Source: JACKNG01 sp050184115
GTDB lineage: Bacteria > Pseudomonadota > Gammaproteobacteria > Ga0077536
DNA length: 64,000 nucleotides
Assembly: GCA_050184115.1 (NCBI GenBank)
Contig: JBFXAQ010000011.1
Coordinates: 124,001-188,000 of the forward strand
Direction: 5' to 3'
The translations under genes and the position numbers were made by a program. The notes under the pieces are model-generated. The model was not told where the DNA came from. It saw only the letters and a list, made by a program, of their open reading frames with translations, and ran no database searches. Below, piece by piece: positions 39,153 to 49,926 of the stretch (the first letter of the stretch is position 1; each line of letters opens with the position of its first letter).

Positions 39153-39228
39153 GGGCCGTTAGCTCAGATGGTAGAGCACCGGACTTTTAATCCGAGGGTC
39201 GTAGGTTCGATCCCTACACGGCCCACCA
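39153..39228 (+). tRNA. tRNA-Lys (anticodon UUU)
   Basis: The 76-nt cloverleaf includes an encoded CCA end. The acceptor stem GGGCCGT pairs with ACGGCCC; the D-stem GCTC/GAGC and the T-stem GTAGG/CCTAC with the TTCGATC loop are intact. The anticodon loop is CTTTTAA with anticodon TTT at 39186-39188. The first anticodon-stem pair (C-A) is mismatched, the other four pair. It is a single gene between the fmdB-like gene and hppA. No integrase or duplicated 3' end is seen nearby. Confidence 0.97.
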
Positions 39229-39427
39229 CTTCTTCACTCGCCCGCTATCGCCGCGCGAATCACGCGCATGACCGTATATTCGCGATTAAGTGTCGATTAC
39301 CGGCCAAAAGCCAGTTATATTGGGCGGATCCCGCGAACATCAATAAAGAGACGGGGTCCGGGGCCGCCCGCGACGGGCGACGCGTCCCAACGAGATTCCT
39401 CGCAAACCAGTCGGAGAGAGACCTAAC

Positions 39428-41560
<2,133 letters not shown>

Positions 41561-41581
41561 GTCGCATATTGCGCTGCACCT

Positions 41582-41607
41582 AAGGCCGGCCTCTGCGCCG
41601 GCCTTTT
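41582..41607 (+). terminator. Rho-independent terminator after hppA
   Basis: A 9-bp stem AAGGCCGGC / GCCGGCCTT with a 6-nt loop lies 21 nt after the hppA stop codon and runs into TTTTCATTTTC on the plus strand. This is a typical intrinsic terminator. Confidence 0.88.
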
Positions 41608-42004
41608 CATTTTCACCGAGCGGAATCGGGCACGTCAGGTAAGGACGGACCGGTCGGGGCGCACCGGGCCAGGGCCCTATCCCGGGTGACGGCACCATCT
41701 ACCAGTTCGTGATGTGTAGTCCGCGCGAAAGAGGAACCTCCTCGCGGCGACGAAAGTGGCGCAATGCCCGGGCGACGGCACGCCTGTCGGCGTGCGATTC
41801 ACCTCATGGAAGGCTTTCTGGCCCGGGCAGCCTCGCGCCGCGTTCCAGGGCGACCCATACATTGACCGACGCGATGCGGAAGCCTTGGCAGCCCGTTCCG
41901 CAGGCTGCCCGTCAGATGCTTGCAAGTCGTTGAAATAGCAGAGGGAGTGTCAGGCGGACGGCGCGGGTAACTAGGGCCGGCCCCCGCGCCGGAATCGTGG
42001 CAGA
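41608..42004. other. Intergenic region with several short inverted repeats, no convincing gene
   Basis: 397 bp between the hppA terminator and the small membrane-protein gene. Two perfect 7-bp dyads are visible: GCACGCC-TGTC-GGCGTGC at 41778-41795 and GGCAGCC-(9 nt)-GGCTGCC at 41887-41909. A looser one lies around 41662-41688 (CACCGGG...CCCGGGTG). Open frames exist on both strands (for example 60 codons at 41756-41938 on the plus strand), but none has a family match I recognise or a good ribosome site. It could be a structured RNA, a repeat unit or gene remains. Confidence 0.45.
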
Positions 42005-42304
42005 TCAAGCCGCGCGCGGCAGACGACGGCGTTCCGGCAAGTGCTCGACATTGGAGGGTAGTTCGATGGCCTCTTCGGTGACGATGTCGACATGGCCGTT
42101 CATGATCCACGTAATTTCGCAGATGCGGGCGACCAGGAACGAACCGACTCCGCCGGCGAGGCACCAAGTGAACGCCGTCAGAATCGTGCCTTCGAGAACC
42201 GAACCGCTGAACCGATAGGCGCCGACCAGGGCAATTCCCGCCGCGACCAACGCGACGATGCCGGCATAGTCCAGGGTGTAACAAATCCAGTTGCGATTTT
42301 TCAT
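42005..42304 (-). CDS. Hypothetical small membrane protein, two predicted helices
   Basis: A 99-residue protein that I do not recognise. It begins MKNRNWICYTLDYAGIVALV, and two hydrophobic helices are predicted at about 12-30 (YAGIVALVAAGIALVGAYRF) and 38-60 (TILTAFTWCLAGGVGSFLV), joined by a short loop. The C-terminal 30 residues are polar and basic (HLPERRRLPRAA), probably cytoplasmic. The ATG at 42304 begins the first hydrophobic region; an upstream start is possible. It is convergent with hppA and stands alone, with bepA 185 bp upstream in the same direction. The composition resembles a real gene but there is no functional clue. Confidence 0.55.
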   Translation of the reverse strand: MKNRNWICYTLDYAGIVALVAAGIALVGAYRFSGSVLEGTILTAFTWCLAGGVGSFLVARICEITWIMNGHVDIVTEEAIELPSNVEHLPERRRLPRAA

Positions 42305-42488
42305 GGGTCTTTGATCCGTGCTTCTTTTTCGTGCCGGTTGGATCCGGTCTGTGATGTCCCGCTGGGGATGCATGATAGGCAGCGTAGTTGAAGAAGCTGT
42401 TAACCAGTCGACACTCGGTCGCCGATCGGGGGGGATTTAACAGTTGTTCATTTTCTGGCTGCGAAGCGCATCACAGCCGATACGGGGC

Positions 42489-43958
42489 TCAGCGCCGACG
42501 GCCTTCCCGCTCGAGCTCGATGATGGTGCTCTCGACCTCTTCGAGGCGGGCAACGATTTTCTGGCGCTGGTAGTTCGACAACCCGGGCGTGGCGCGGGCG
42601 ATTCGAAGCTGCTCAGCAGCGTGCGGGTATTCCCCGACGCTCAGGTAATACTCGGCAAGGGAGTGATGTGCGTTGGCACTATCGCCGAGCAGGGTTTCGG
42701 ACTCCGCCAGCAGTTTGTAGAACTTCGGATCGCGACGGTCTGACAAACCGTAGTCGCGCAGAAGCTGCTTGGCTTCCTCGCCCCGGTCGACAATCAGCAG
42801 GGCATTGGTATAGCCATACACGGCCGCGCGGCTTTCGGGATCAAGTTCGAATGCGCGCTTGTAGTAGGCGAGCGAGGCTTCGTAGTCGCGCGCACGTTGC
42901 TCTAGCGCGCCGGCCGCGATGAGGAAGGGTTGCATGGTCGGATACTCCCGCAGCAACTCCCGGAATTCGATGCGCGCCTGGTCGAAATCACCCGTCTCCG
43001 TCAGGGCGAGGGCGTAGCCGTAACGCGCGACTTCCTCGTGCACGTAGTTGCCCTGGTCGAGCATGGTCTTGAACAGGTGCCGCGCTTCCATCGGATTGGC
43101 CGCCGAGCGGACGCGCAGCTTGGTCTTGATCAAGTGATACATGTAGCTGTCTTCGCGCACCAGAGCGGGGCGGATGGACTCGGCGCGGGACCGCGCTTCG
43201 GCGATACGGTTCACGGTCACCGGGTGTGTGCGCAGGTATTCCGGAATGAAAGCGGGGTCGCTGTAGCGATTGGCCCGCTGCATGCGCTCGAAGAATACCG
43301 CCATGCTGGAAGTGTCATAACCAGCGTCCGCCATCAGGCGGATGCCGATGGCATCAGCTTCCTTCTCGTTCGAGCGGGTGAAATTGATCTGGTACTGGGT
43401 CGCCGCGGCCTGGGTCGCCATCAGGGCGCCAGCACCGGCCTGCGGGTCGGCGACTGCGACCAGGATCGCGCCGATGGTCGCTGCGATCATCGGCAGGTTC
43501 ATGCGCGAGGCTTCCTCGATCATGCGCGCGCCGTGGCGTTGCGTGACGTGCGAGATCTCATGACCGACGACCGAAGCCAGCTCGGCCTCGTTCTGCGATT
43601 CGAGGATCAAACCGGTGTGGAAGAAGATGAATCCGCCCGGCACGGCGAAAGCATTGATGACCGGACTGTCGATGACGTAGAACTCGAACTCGCCATAGTA
43701 ATCCGTGTGATCGCTGAGGCTGTGACCGAGTTTCTGGATGTAGTCCTCGACTTCTTCGTCGTAGACGATGGGAGCCTGCCGGCGCATCTCGCGCATGAAG
43801 TTCTCACCCAGCTTGCGTTCCTGCTCCTGTGAAATCACGGCTCCCGCGGAATCGGCGAAGTCGGGCAGATCGATGCCTTCCTGGGAATTGCCCTGGCCGG
43901 AGTACAGCAAGATCAAAGCAATCAATCCGGAACCGAGATGCTTGGATTTCATGGGCAT
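42489..43958 (-). CDS. bepA: Periplasmic M48 metalloprotease/chaperone with TPR repeats, BepA-like
   Basis: In E. coli BepA promotes assembly of the LPS transporter LptD and degrades misassembled outer-membrane proteins. The 489-residue precursor has a signal peptide (about 8-25), an M48 domain with the zinc motif GHEISH (His133, Glu134, His137), the third ligand in SNEKEADAIG, and C-terminal TPR repeats from about 305 to 470 (YGYALALTETGDFDQARIEF, ALEQRARDYEASLAYYKRAF). The ATG at 43952 is an equally possible start. Its place here is not in an lpt operon, but lptE and lptA are within the window. Confidence 0.92.
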   Translation of the reverse strand: MPMKSKHLGSGLIALILLYSGQGNSQEGIDLPDFADSAGAVISQEQERKLGENFMREMRRQAPIVYDEEVEDYIQKLGHSLSDHTDYYGEFEFYVIDSPVINAFAVPGGFIFFHTGLILESQNEAELASVVGHEISHVTQRHGARMIEEASRMNLPMIAATIGAILVAVADPQAGAGALMATQAAATQYQINFTRSNEKEADAIGIRLMADAGYDTSSMAVFFERMQRANRYSDPAFIPEYLRTHPVTVNRIAEARSRAESIRPALVREDSYMYHLIKTKLRVRSAANPMEARHLFKTMLDQGNYVHEEVARYGYALALTETGDFDQARIEFRELLREYPTMQPFLIAAGALEQRARDYEASLAYYKRAFELDPESRAAVYGYTNALLIVDRGEEAKQLLRDYGLSDRRDPKFYKLLAESETLLGDSANAHHSLAEYYLSVGEYPHAAEQLRIARATPGLSNYQRQKIVARLEEVESTIIELEREGRRR

Positions 43959-44019
43959 GAGATGGGCTGTCGGATGACGTGCATGGGGCAGGGTGGCGCG
44001 GTGCAGTCGCGGGATGGGT

Positions 44020-44025
44020 ATTGTA
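44020..44025 (-). promoter_or_regulatory. Possible -10 element for bepA
   Basis: TACAAT on the minus strand lies 62 nt before the bepA start within the divergent bepA/PFK intergenic region. It matches the sigma-70 -10 consensus at 5 of 6 positions, but no clear -35 hexamer is found 16-18 bp upstream. Confidence 0.3.
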
Positions 44026-44161
44026 GAGTAAGACCGGTTCCCTCGCGTCGAGTTCGGCTTTCGAAACCGATACGTCGAACGATGAGCGGCCGCCGCGCGG
44101 CAGGCCGTGCCCTGCCACCAGGGCTCGTGGGTATCCCGCCATAATCAAACGGAAACATGCA

Positions 44162-45433
44162 ATGACTGTGGAAAAGCGCAACGCCTTCTATGCCCAGTCG
44201 GGCGGCGTCACGGCGGTCATCAATGCCTCGGCCTGCGGCGTCATTGAAACGGCGCGGCGTCACCCCCAACGAATCGGGAGGGTGTACGCCGGCCGCAACG
44301 GCATCATCGGTGCGCTGACCGAAGACCTCATAGATACCTCGCAGGAATCGGATGCCGACATCGCCGCCCTGCGGCATACGCCGTCCGGGGCCTTCGGTTC
44401 ATGTCGCTACAAGCTCAAGGGCGTGGACAAGAACCGTGCCGAGTATGAGCGCCTGCTGGCGGTGTTCCGGGCGCACGATATCGGTTACTTCTTCTACAAC
44501 GGTGGCGGCGACTCGCAGGACACCTCCAACAAGGTCGCCGAGTTCAGCGCCGCCGCCGGATATCCCCTGACCTGTATCGGCATCCCCAAGACAGTCGACA
44601 ACGACCTCCCAATCACCGACAACTGCCCGGGATTCGGCTCGGTCGCGAAGTACGTTGCGGTCTCCATCCGTGAGGCCGGTTTCGACGTGGCGTCCATGGC
44701 CAAGACGTCGACCAAGGTCTTCGTGATGGAGGTTATGGGCCGACACGCAGGCTGGATCGCTGCGGCCGGCGGGCTGGCGGCGGCAACCGAGGGCGACCCA
44801 CCCCACCTGATCCTCTTTCCCGAGGTCACCTTCGACGAGAACGCTTTCCTCGTCGCGGTGAAGCGGTGCGTCGATGAGTACGGCTACTGCGCCATCGTCG
44901 TCTCGGAGGGTTTGCGCAACGCAGAGGGCCGCTTCGTCGCCGAAGCCGGCACCCGCGACGCCTTCGGGCACGCCCAGCTCGGCGGGGTGGCACCGGTCAT
45001 CGCCGAACTCATCAAGCAGCAGCTTGGCTACAAGTATCACTGGGCGGTCGCCGACTACCTGCAACGTGCCGCACGGCATATCGCGTCCCAAACCGATGTC
45101 GAGCAGGCTTACGCCCTCGGCCGGGCCGCGGTCGAGATGGCCCTGGCGGGCGACAATGCCGTCATGCCCACCATCGTGCGCACGAGCGACGAACCCTACG
45201 CCTGGGAGATCGGTAAGGCCTCGCTCAGCGAAGTCGCCAACGTCGAGAAGAAGATGCCGCGGGAGTTCATCTCCGCCAACGGCTTTGGTATCACGCCGGC
45301 TTGCCGACGCTATCTCGCCCCGCTGATCGCCGGCGAGGATTACCCGCCGTACCGTGATGGGCTGCCGGTTTATGTGCGCCTGCGGAATGTGGCCGTGCCG
45401 AAAATCCTGAACACGGAATTCAAGCTCGCCTGA
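44162..45433 (+). CDS. pfp: Pyrophosphate-dependent 6-phosphofructokinase
   Basis: Reversible phosphorylation of fructose 6-phosphate using pyrophosphate. The 423-residue protein has the phosphofructokinase core. Asp117 in NGGGDSQDTSNK stands where ATP enzymes have Gly, and Lys143 in PKTVDND replaces the Gly of the ATP-type PGTIDND. Both substitutions specify PPi use. The substrate-binding motif MGRHAGW is present. Its closeness to hppA agrees with a pyrophosphate-based glycolysis/gluconeogenesis, as known in methanotrophs. Its 3' end overlaps maf (opposite strand) by 14 bp. Confidence 0.92.
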   Translation: MTVEKRNAFYAQSGGVTAVINASACGVIETARRHPQRIGRVYAGRNGIIGALTEDLIDTSQESDADIAALRHTPSGAFGSCRYKLKGVDKNRAEYERLLAVFRAHDIGYFFYNGGGDSQDTSNKVAEFSAAAGYPLTCIGIPKTVDNDLPITDNCPGFGSVAKYVAVSIREAGFDVASMAKTSTKVFVMEVMGRHAGWIAAAGGLAAATEGDPPHLILFPEVTFDENAFLVAVKRCVDEYGYCAIVVSEGLRNAEGRFVAEAGTRDAFGHAQLGGVAPVIAELIKQQLGYKYHWAVADYLQRAARHIASQTDVEQAYALGRAAVEMALAGDNAVMPTIVRTSDEPYAWEIGKASLSEVANVEKKMPREFISANGFGITPACRRYLAPLIAGEDYPPYRDGLPVYVRLRNVAVPKILNTEFKLA

Positions 45434-46001
45434 GGCCGTGGGTGACGGCCGCGCCGTCGAGCAGGATCCTCGTTTCGACCAGCGGCAGTCCGACCACGGC
45501 CGAGTAGCTGCCCTCGATTCGCCTGACCAGGGCGCCACCCACCCCCTGGATACCATAGGCGCCGGCCTTGTCGGCCGGTTCACCAGTGGCCCAGTAGGCC
45601 TCGAGCAGGGCGTCATCGAGCGCTGCGAACTCGACCCGTGTCGTCACCACCGTGGCAGTGATTCCGTGGTTTGGCGCGCGTAGCGCAACCGCCGTGTGGA
45701 CCTCGTGCCAGCGTCCGGACAGCGTGCGCAGCATGCGAAACGCGTCCTCGCGGTCACGCGGCTTGCCGAAAATCTCACCGTCCACGCATACGCAAGTATC
45801 GGCGGCTAGTATCGCAACACCATCATCGTGCACGGCCGTAGCCTTGGCCTGCGCAACGCGCGCGACGTAGTCCGCTGATCGTTCACCGCCCAGTGGCGAC
45901 TCGTCGATGTCGGCCGCGACGACAACGAAGCTGACATCGAGCTGTCGGAGGAGCTCGGCGCGTCGCGGGGAGCGCGATGCCAGGACCAGAGGCACGGACA
46001 C
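45420..46001 (-). CDS. maf: Maf-like nucleotide pyrophosphatase
   Basis: House-cleaning pyrophosphatase of the Maf/YhdE/YceF family acting on non-canonical or selected nucleoside triphosphates. The 193-residue protein begins VPLVLASRSPRRAELLRQL, the family signature, and has ILAADTCVCVDGEIFGKPRD and DKAGAYGIQGVGG. The GTG at 46001, preceded by a GAGG ribosome site, gives the right N-terminus; a longer in-frame start would overlap rlmH. It is the last gene of the leuS-lptE-holA-proA-nadD-rsfS-rlmH-maf run. Confidence 0.92.
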   Translation of the reverse strand: MSVPLVLASRSPRRAELLRQLDVSFVVVAADIDESPLGGERSADYVARVAQAKATAVHDDGVAILAADTCVCVDGEIFGKPRDREDAFRMLRTLSGRWHEVHTAVALRAPNHGITATVVTTRVEFAALDDALLEAYWATGEPADKAGAYGIQGVGGALVRRIEGSYSAVVGLPLVETRILLDGAAVTHGLRRA

Positions 46002-46014
46002 TCGCGGGCCTCGC

Positions 46015-46479
46015 TCACGCCCGATGGTAGGGATGTCCATCCAGGATGGTCCAGGCGCGGTAGATCTGTTCGGCGAGCACGACCTGTACCAGCAAGTGGG
46101 GCAGGGTCAGGCGCGACAGCGACCAACGCTGCCGCGATCGTTCCAGTACGGCGTCGCCGTGACCGTCGGCGCCGCCGACGACGAACGCCAGCTCCGCATC
46201 ACGCGCCCGCCAATCGGACAGCCAGCGCGCTACCCCCGGGCTGTCGACTTCGTCACCGCCTACATCGAGAGCGACCACAGGGGTTCCGGCACGCAGGCGT
46301 TTGAGTACGCGCGCGGCCTCGTCGCGGCGCCGCTCGACACTCGCCAGGGCATCCCCACCAGGGGCCACATAATGGAACGAAAGCTCTATACCACGCGGCA
46401 GACGGCGTGCGTAATCGGCGGTCACCTCGACGACCCAGCGCGGCGGGCGCCGGCACACGCACAGCACGTCCAGCCGCAC
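46015..46479 (-). CDS. rlmH: 23S rRNA (pseudouridine1915-N3)-methyltransferase RlmH
   Basis: SPOUT-class methyltransferase acting on the ribosomal decoding-centre helix 69. The 154-residue protein has the knot region FVVGGADGHGDAVLE and the conserved C-terminus LTLPHLLVQVVLAEQIYRAW...GHPYHR. It starts with GTG at 46479, 9 bp after rsfS. This rsfS-rlmH order is conserved in gammaproteobacteria. Confidence 0.95.
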   Translation of the reverse strand: MRLDVLCVCRRPPRWVVEVTADYARRLPRGIELSFHYVAPGGDALASVERRRDEAARVLKRLRAGTPVVALDVGGDEVDSPGVARWLSDWRARDAELAFVVGGADGHGDAVLERSRQRWSLSRLTLPHLLVQVVLAEQIYRAWTILDGHPYHRA

Positions 46480-46488
46480 GTCATCGCC

Positions 46489-46869
46489 TCAACGGGCGTC
46501 GGCCTGGCGCGGTTCCGCGACGCTCTGCGCACCGGCCTCCCACAGCTTCTCTAGCTGGTAGAAATCGCGAATCGTCGGCTGCATGACATGGACGATGACG
46601 TCGCCGAGATCGACCAGCACCCATTCCGCCGCGCCCTCGCCCTCGGTGCCCACCGCCTTGACACCGACCTTGGCGGCCGCTTCCTGCACCCGGTCGGTGA
46701 GCGCCTTGACCTGACGCGCCGAGCGACCGCTGGCGATGACCATGAAGTCCGTGATGACCGTAAGTCCGCGCACGTCGATCACGCGGATGTCGACGGCCTT
46801 GCCGTCGTCGAGCGCAGTCTCGACGCACCGGACCAGTGCATCGGCGGCAAGAGCTGGAGTCGAGGTCAT
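46489..46869 (-). CDS. rsfS: Ribosomal silencing factor RsfS
   Basis: Binds ribosomal protein L14 and blocks subunit joining under starvation. The 126-residue protein has the Iojap core: DIRVIDVRGLTVITDFMVIASGRSARQ and the acidic GEGAAEWVLVDLGDVIVHVMQP, followed by REFY-like RDFYQLEKLW. Its ATG overlaps the nadD stop by 4 bp. Together with hpf at 15963-16256 it gives two separate ribosome-quieting factors in this window. Confidence 0.95.
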   Translation of the reverse strand: MTSTPALAADALVRCVETALDDGKAVDIRVIDVRGLTVITDFMVIASGRSARQVKALTDRVQEAAAKVGVKAVGTEGEGAAEWVLVDLGDVIVHVMQPTIRDFYQLEKLWEAGAQSVAEPRQADAR

Positions 46870-47528
46870 GCCTGATAGAGCCGGTGTTCGCGGATGTAGT
46901 CGTCGACGCTGTCGGGCACCAGGTGCCTGACGCTGCGTCCTGCCTGCAGGCGCTGGCGCAGATCGCTCGACGCAATCGGCAGACGTGGGATGTCCAGGAA
47001 GTACACCTTGCCGGCCATGTTGTGGTGAAGATCCGCCACCCGGGCAGACTGCGCATTCCCGACCAGTTCGTCAAGCCCGGGCAGCGCCGTAGCCACGACC
47101 TCCGGCCGTGCGGCGACGACGATGTGGGCGAGTCCCAACACCGCTTCCGGGCGATGCCACGACGGCAGGCCGTAGAAGGCGTCGCGCCCGACGATCAGGC
47201 ACAACGAACGCTGTGGGAAACGCGCGCGCAGGTGTTCCAGGGTGTCGACGGTGTAGGTGGTACCACCACGTTCGATTTCGAGTCGATCGACGACGAGCGG
47301 TGGACGCACGGCGCCGGCCAGCATGGCGCAGCGGTGCGTCGCGGAAGCCAATGGCGGTGGACGGTGGCCCGGCGTGTTGAGCGGGACCAGACGCATCTCT
47401 GCCAGCGCGAGTGCTTCGAGTGCCTCGAGTGCGACACGCAGGTGGCCGTTGTGGACGGGATCGAACGTACCGCCGAGCAAACCGATGGGGCCGCCCGGTT
47501 CGGCGTCGCCGTTGCACCACCCGCTCAT
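46866..47528 (-). CDS. nadD: Nicotinate-nucleotide adenylyltransferase NadD
   Basis: Transfers AMP to nicotinate mononucleotide in NAD synthesis. The 220-residue protein has the nucleotidyltransferase signature GLLGGTFDPVHNGHLRVA and the C-terminal IASSDLRQRL (ISSTxIR-type) motif. An in-frame GTG at 47540 is an alternative start; the ATG at 47528 needs fewer unusual residues. It is located between proA and rsfS. Confidence 0.94.
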   Translation of the reverse strand: MSGWCNGDAEPGGPIGLLGGTFDPVHNGHLRVALEALEALALAEMRLVPLNTPGHRPPPLASATHRCAMLAGAVRPPLVVDRLEIERGGTTYTVDTLEHLRARFPQRSLCLIVGRDAFYGLPSWHRPEAVLGLAHIVVAARPEVVATALPGLDELVGNAQSARVADLHHNMAGKVYFLDIPRLPIASSDLRQRLQAGRSVRHLVPDSVDDYIREHRLYQA

Positions 47529-47547
47529 CGCGCCGTGCACGCGCGGC

Positions 47548-48843
47548 TCATTCGCGCACGTGGCCGTCGCCCAGAACTACCCATTTCTGAGAGGTCAGCC
47601 CTTCCAGGCCGACCGGGCCGCGGGCGTGGAACTTGTCCGTGCTGATACCGATCTCAGCACCGAGACCGTACTCGAAGCCATCGGCGAAACGGGTTGATGC
47701 GTTCACCATCACTGAGCTCGAATCGCACTCGGCGAGAAAGCGGCGCGCACGCGCGTAGTTCTCGGTGACGATGGCATCCGTGTGTTGCGACCCATAGCGT
47801 CGGATATGCTCCAAGGCATGGTCGAGATCGTCGACCACGCGCACGGCCAGGATTGGCGCGAGGTACTCGGCGTACCAATCGTCCTCGCTCGCCACGGCGA
47901 CGCCGTCGTCAATTGCGCGCGTGCGTTCGCAGCCGCGCAACTCGACGCCGGCGGCGCGGTACGCGGCGAACAGCCGCGGAAAGATCCGCGCCGCGGTTGC
48001 CGGCGTCGCGAGCAAGGTTTCCATCGTGTTGCAGGTACCGTAGCGCTGGGTCTTGGCGTTGAGTGCGATGCGATAAGCCTTGTCGTCGTCCGCATCGTCA
48101 TCGAGGAAGACATGGCAGACGCCGTCCAGATGCTTGATGACCGGCATGCGCGCCTCGCGGCTGACGCGCTCGATGAGCCCCTTGCCGCCGCGCGGTACGA
48201 TGACGTCGACGAACTCTTCCTGCGCGAGGAGGATGCCGACGGCAGCGCGGTCGGTCGTCTCCAATACCTGTACGGCATCGCCCGGCAGGCCGGCCGACTG
48301 CAGGCCGGCGCGGACACATGCGGCGATGGCCTGGTTCGAGTCGCGCGCTTCCGATCCACCGCGCAGGATGGCGGCATTGCCGGATTTCAGACACAAGGCG
48401 GCAGCGTCGGCCGTCACGTTGGGACGCGACTCGTAGATGATGCCGACGACCCCGAGGGGGACGCGCATACGCCCGACCTGGATACCGCTCGGCCGATAGT
48501 CGAGGTTGCTGATACCGCCGATCGGATCGGGCAGGTCGGCAACTTCGCGCACGCCGGCGGCCATCGCTCGGTGGCGTGTCGGGGTGAGTTCGAGACGATC
48601 GAGGAGGGCCGCGTCCAGACCCTGAGCGCGGGCGCGCTCGAGGTCGGCGCGATTGGCGGCAAGGATGGTCTCAGTCGCCGCTTCGATGGCCGCGGCAATG
48701 GCTTGCAACGCGCGATTCTTCTCCGCGGTGGTGGCGCGCGCCATCGCCGCACTGGCGGCACGTGCCGCGCACCCGATGTCCTGCATGTAGGCCGCGACAT
48801 CGCCGATCGCGTGCACACTGTCTTCTTGCATGGCGTGGTTCAT
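47548..48843 (-). CDS. proA: Gamma-glutamyl phosphate reductase ProA
   Basis: NADPH-dependent reduction of glutamyl 5-phosphate to the semialdehyde in proline synthesis. It is a 431-residue aldehyde-dehydrogenase-fold protein with LGVVGIIYESRPNVTADAAA, the catalytic Cys in RYGTCNTMETLL and the C-terminal GLGAEIGISTDKFHARGPVG. The partner kinase ProB is not in this window. It lies between holA and nadD, an arrangement shared with other gammaproteobacteria. Confidence 0.96.
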   Translation of the reverse strand: MNHAMQEDSVHAIGDVAAYMQDIGCAARAASAAMARATTAEKNRALQAIAAAIEAATETILAANRADLERARAQGLDAALLDRLELTPTRHRAMAAGVREVADLPDPIGGISNLDYRPSGIQVGRMRVPLGVVGIIYESRPNVTADAAALCLKSGNAAILRGGSEARDSNQAIAACVRAGLQSAGLPGDAVQVLETTDRAAVGILLAQEEFVDVIVPRGGKGLIERVSREARMPVIKHLDGVCHVFLDDDADDDKAYRIALNAKTQRYGTCNTMETLLATPATAARIFPRLFAAYRAAGVELRGCERTRAIDDGVAVASEDDWYAEYLAPILAVRVVDDLDHALEHIRRYGSQHTDAIVTENYARARRFLAECDSSSVMVNASTRFADGFEYGLGAEIGISTDKFHARGPVGLEGLTSQKWVVLGDGHVRE

Positions 48844-48868
48844 TGGCTCGTCCCGTTCGGCCGCGGCC

Positions 48869-49906
48869 TCAGACCGCTGCCATCATCGCTTTCGCACCAC
48901 GGACGCCACACAGGCGCAGGGTGAGGATCTCGAGGTCGTCCCATGGCGCACCATCGCGCCCCCCCTTGGCACACGCGTCGATGAAATTCGCGTAGGCCAC
49001 GAGTTCCGCCATGGCGACAGCATCGTGGCGCTCCAGCAGGCGACGCACGGCGGGCTTACGATTGTCCCACACGCGGTACTCGGTCATCACCTTGTCGATG
49101 CCTGAGCCCTGTTCGACTGCCGCCGCCATCGCCGCCCAGGGTCGCAATGCACGCCCCAGTGCCCAGGTCACGATGGGCAGCTCGGTACCCTCTTCGCGCA
49201 ATCCGCGGAGCACCCGCAGGGCGCGCGTCGCATCGCCACGTTCCAGCGCGTCGCTGAACTGGAAGATGTCGAAACGCGCGCTGTCGGTGACGGCCTGGAC
49301 GACGGTGTCATCGTCGATACGCTCTGTGTCGACCAGCAGGCACAGCTTCTCGACCTCCTGTGCCGCGGCCAGCAGGTTGCCCTCGACGCGGTCGGCGATG
49401 AGAGTCGCGGCGTCGCGCGTGAGGCGTTTGCCGAAGCGCGCAGCACGTCGATCAAGCCAACCGGGCAGCTGCTCAGGACGGGGATTGCGCGTACCGACGC
49501 AAACCATGTCCTGCTCGAGCGCCTTGAACCAACGTTGCTTGCGCCCGCGGCTGTCGATCGCGCCCGCAAGGACGAGGTAGACATCATCCCCCGCCGGCAG
49601 GGCGGCGACGTGTTCCAGTATCTCGGTGCCGCGCTTGTCGGGGTTGCGCGTGCCGAGGCGGATCTCGATCAGGCGCCGCGAGGCAAATAAGGACAGCGCC
49701 TGGCTCTCGCCCAGGATGGCTTCCCAGTCGCCACCGCTGTCGGCGTCGAAAACCTGGCGCTCGACGACACCCGCCCGCTGTGCGGCGGCGCGCAGGGCGT
49801 CGCCGAGTTCGGTCAGTTGCAACGGCTCGTCGCCGTAAAGGAAGTAGGCCGGATCGAGCGTGCCGGATTGGAGCCGCTCAAGGAGGCGCTCAGCATTCAA
49901 TTGCAT
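48869..49906 (-). CDS. holA: DNA polymerase III subunit delta (HolA)
   Basis: Clamp-loader subunit that opens the sliding clamp. The 345-residue protein has MQLNAERLLERLQSGTLDPA, YFLYGDEPLQLTE and ARFGKRLTRDAATLIADRVEGN, and ends in a helical collar domain (RRLLERHDAVAMAELVAYAN). The ATG at 49906 fits the family start better than the one 8 codons upstream. It lies 20 bp downstream of lptE, as in most gammaproteobacteria. Confidence 0.94.
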   Translation of the reverse strand: MQLNAERLLERLQSGTLDPAYFLYGDEPLQLTELGDALRAAAQRAGVVERQVFDADSGGDWEAILGESQALSLFASRRLIEIRLGTRNPDKRGTEILEHVAALPAGDDVYLVLAGAIDSRGRKQRWFKALEQDMVCVGTRNPRPEQLPGWLDRRAARFGKRLTRDAATLIADRVEGNLLAAAQEVEKLCLLVDTERIDDDTVVQAVTDSARFDIFQFSDALERGDATRALRVLRGLREEGTELPIVTWALGRALRPWAAMAAAVEQGSGIDKVMTEYRVWDNRKPAVRRLLERHDAVAMAELVAYANFIDACAKGGRDGAPWDDLEILTLRLCGVRGAKAMMAAV

Positions 49907-49926
49907 GATGGTGCCGCCCGCGAGGC

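Noticed and set aside
39153..39228. Possible integration site at the tRNA-Lys 3' end
   Set aside because: No integrase gene, no duplicated tRNA tail and no accessory genes follow; hppA is a core-type gene.
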